From positions 62,001 through 126,000 of the forward strand of contig JAGXIL010000089.1 in the NCBI GenBank assembly GCA_024635655.1: 64,000 bases of DNA, in the 5' to 3' direction. Every line of letters begins with the position of its first letter. Positions within the stretch are counted from its first letter, which is position 1. The notes under the pieces are model-generated. The model made no database searches. It was not told the DNA's origin and saw nothing but the letters and a program-made list of their open reading frames with translations. This DNA is from Gillisia sp. (GTDB lineage: Bacteria; Bacteroidota; Bacteroidia; Flavobacteriales; Flavobacteriaceae). The position numbers and the translations under genes were made by a program. This document shows, piece by piece, positions 63,376-64,000 of this stretch.

Positions 63376-64000
63376 TTAATTAGTAGGTTGCTGTTGAGGT
63401 TTAGCATTGCGGTCCCCTTCATAAGTGTCGTCTATGATATATTCATCAGATTTGTGCATATCTAACCGATAGGAAAGACCAAGGGCCACCTGCCATCTGG
63501 AAGGAGTGTTTTTAAAATTGAGCAGTCCTGAGACATCCATCTGAAGATCATCGGTTAGTAAATAAGCCAGTCCTGTGCGGGCAATATCATCTGCATAGAT
63601 ATTGCTAATGATCCCCTGGTATTCCAGAAAACCTGCAAATTTTTGAGTAAAAGCATGAGTTAGAGTCACTATCCCGGCATAAGTGGGGTTGGGTTCTGAA
63701 ATTTTGTCAAGAATTACGTTTGTCACCAGGACCCAGCCACCCGGCCAGTTATTTTGAGTGATAAGAGCAAATTTTGGAGTAAATTGATTTTCCCCCTCAT
63801 ACAGGTATGGATTATCACCAAAAGAAAAATTAGCTCCGGCATAAACAGCAACGGCAGGAACAAGCGTTTTCCATTTAAAACCCTGGTTTGCCTTCCAACT
63901 GTACAAATTCGGCTTATCCGGTGCCATATCCCTGGCGGGATCAAAAACCATATATTTCACTCCCAGGGTATTGGACCTGAAATTACTTCGGTTGAATTCA
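63376..64000 (-). CDS. Outer-membrane beta-barrel (transporter-like) protein, 5' end outside window
   Basis: The frame is open to the right edge, where the residues EFNRSNFRSNTLG precede the GTG at 63960; so that codon is internal and the true start lies beyond 64000. About 207 residues are visible. WKANQGFKWKTLVPAVAVYA, FSFGDNPYLYEGENQFTP and alternating aromatic strands fit an outer-membrane beta-barrel of the phenol/MetA-degradation 'transporter' group. The C-terminus is hydrophilic (DRNAKPQQQPTN), unlike barrels ending in an aromatic residue. Function unknown. Confidence 0.75.
   Translation of the reverse strand, partial: EFNRSNFRSNTLGVKYMVFDPARDMAPDKPNLYSWKANQGFKWKTLVPAVAVYAGANFSFGDNPYLYEGENQFTPKFALITQNNWPGGWVLVTNVILDKISEPNPTYAGIVTLTHAFTQKFAGFLEYQGIISNIYADDIARTGLAYLLTDDLQMDVSGLLNFKNTPSRWQVALGLSYRLDMHKSDEYIIDDTYEGDRNAKPQQQPTN

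Overview
The window comes from a member of the Bacteroidota, class Flavobacteriia, probably a marine or salt-tolerant relative of Gramella, Salegentibacter or Zunongwangia. The evidence is a type IX secretion/gliding protein set (SprB-like giant adhesin with a CHU_C C-terminus, a PorP/SprF protein and an OmpA/PD40 protein), a TonB-dependent receptor of the flavobacterial beta-barrel family, a fused ResB-CcsA cytochrome c maturation protein, and repeated copies of the Bacteroidota -7 promoter element TAnnTTTG just upstream of gene starts. Most of it is ordinary, densely packed chromosome. There is no prophage, insertion sequence or CRISPR array.

Layout. 1-9.9 kb (minus strand): surface/gliding cassette of a 2436-residue repeat adhesin, PorP/SprF and OmpA (cut by the left edge). 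10.5-14.7 kb (plus): pdxH, a SixA-like phosphatase, ppk1 and ppx, overlapping or nearly so. 14.7-17.5 kb (minus): miaE and dnaX. 17.65-17.97 kb: the RNase P RNA gene. 18-21.1 kb (minus): a NIPSNAP-like secreted protein, then rsmD with DUF3822 and a membrane-anchored protein. 21.2-23.4 kb (plus): RecD-like helicase and kdsB. 23.5-26.0 kb (minus): photolyase, SDR and SRPBCC operon. 26-33.5 kb: single genes of mixed role, including two visibly damaged ones (an alpha/beta hydrolase with a frameshifted signal peptide and an alkB-like gene with an in-frame amber codon), a GH51 arabinofuranosidase, and a TlpA-like gene flanked like an integron cassette. 33.5-38.8 kb (minus): Gfo/Idh oxidoreductase, Na+ symporter, a 35-residue membrane peptide and a PIG-L deacetylase, forming one translationally coupled operon. 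38.9-43.4 kb (minus): DUF2520, kdsC, SMR, UbiA, Maf, a probable lipoprotein and MscS. 43.6-48.5 kb: ccsBA and fumC. 48.7-53.5 kb: a small membrane protein, TonB receptor, ArsC-like protein and prfB with its programmed frameshift. 53.6-63.2 kb (plus): zinc metalloprotease, threonine aldolase, peroxiredoxin-like protein, oligopeptidase B, and a PLP-enzyme pair that fits capnine (sulfonolipid) synthesis. The right edge cuts an outer-membrane protein gene.

Functional links. The gliding cassette at the left and the probable capnine pair at the right may be linked, because flavobacterial sulfonolipids have been tied to gliding. kdsB and kdsC both serve Kdo/LPS synthesis. ppk1 and ppx form a polyphosphate make/break pair. 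The most interesting non-gene signals are an A10 slippery run in dnaX placed so that a -1 slip gives a gamma-like product, the prfB frameshift site, a paired change in the P4 helix of RNase P RNA, the nested repeat structure of the adhesin, and the cassette-like flanks of the TlpA gene.
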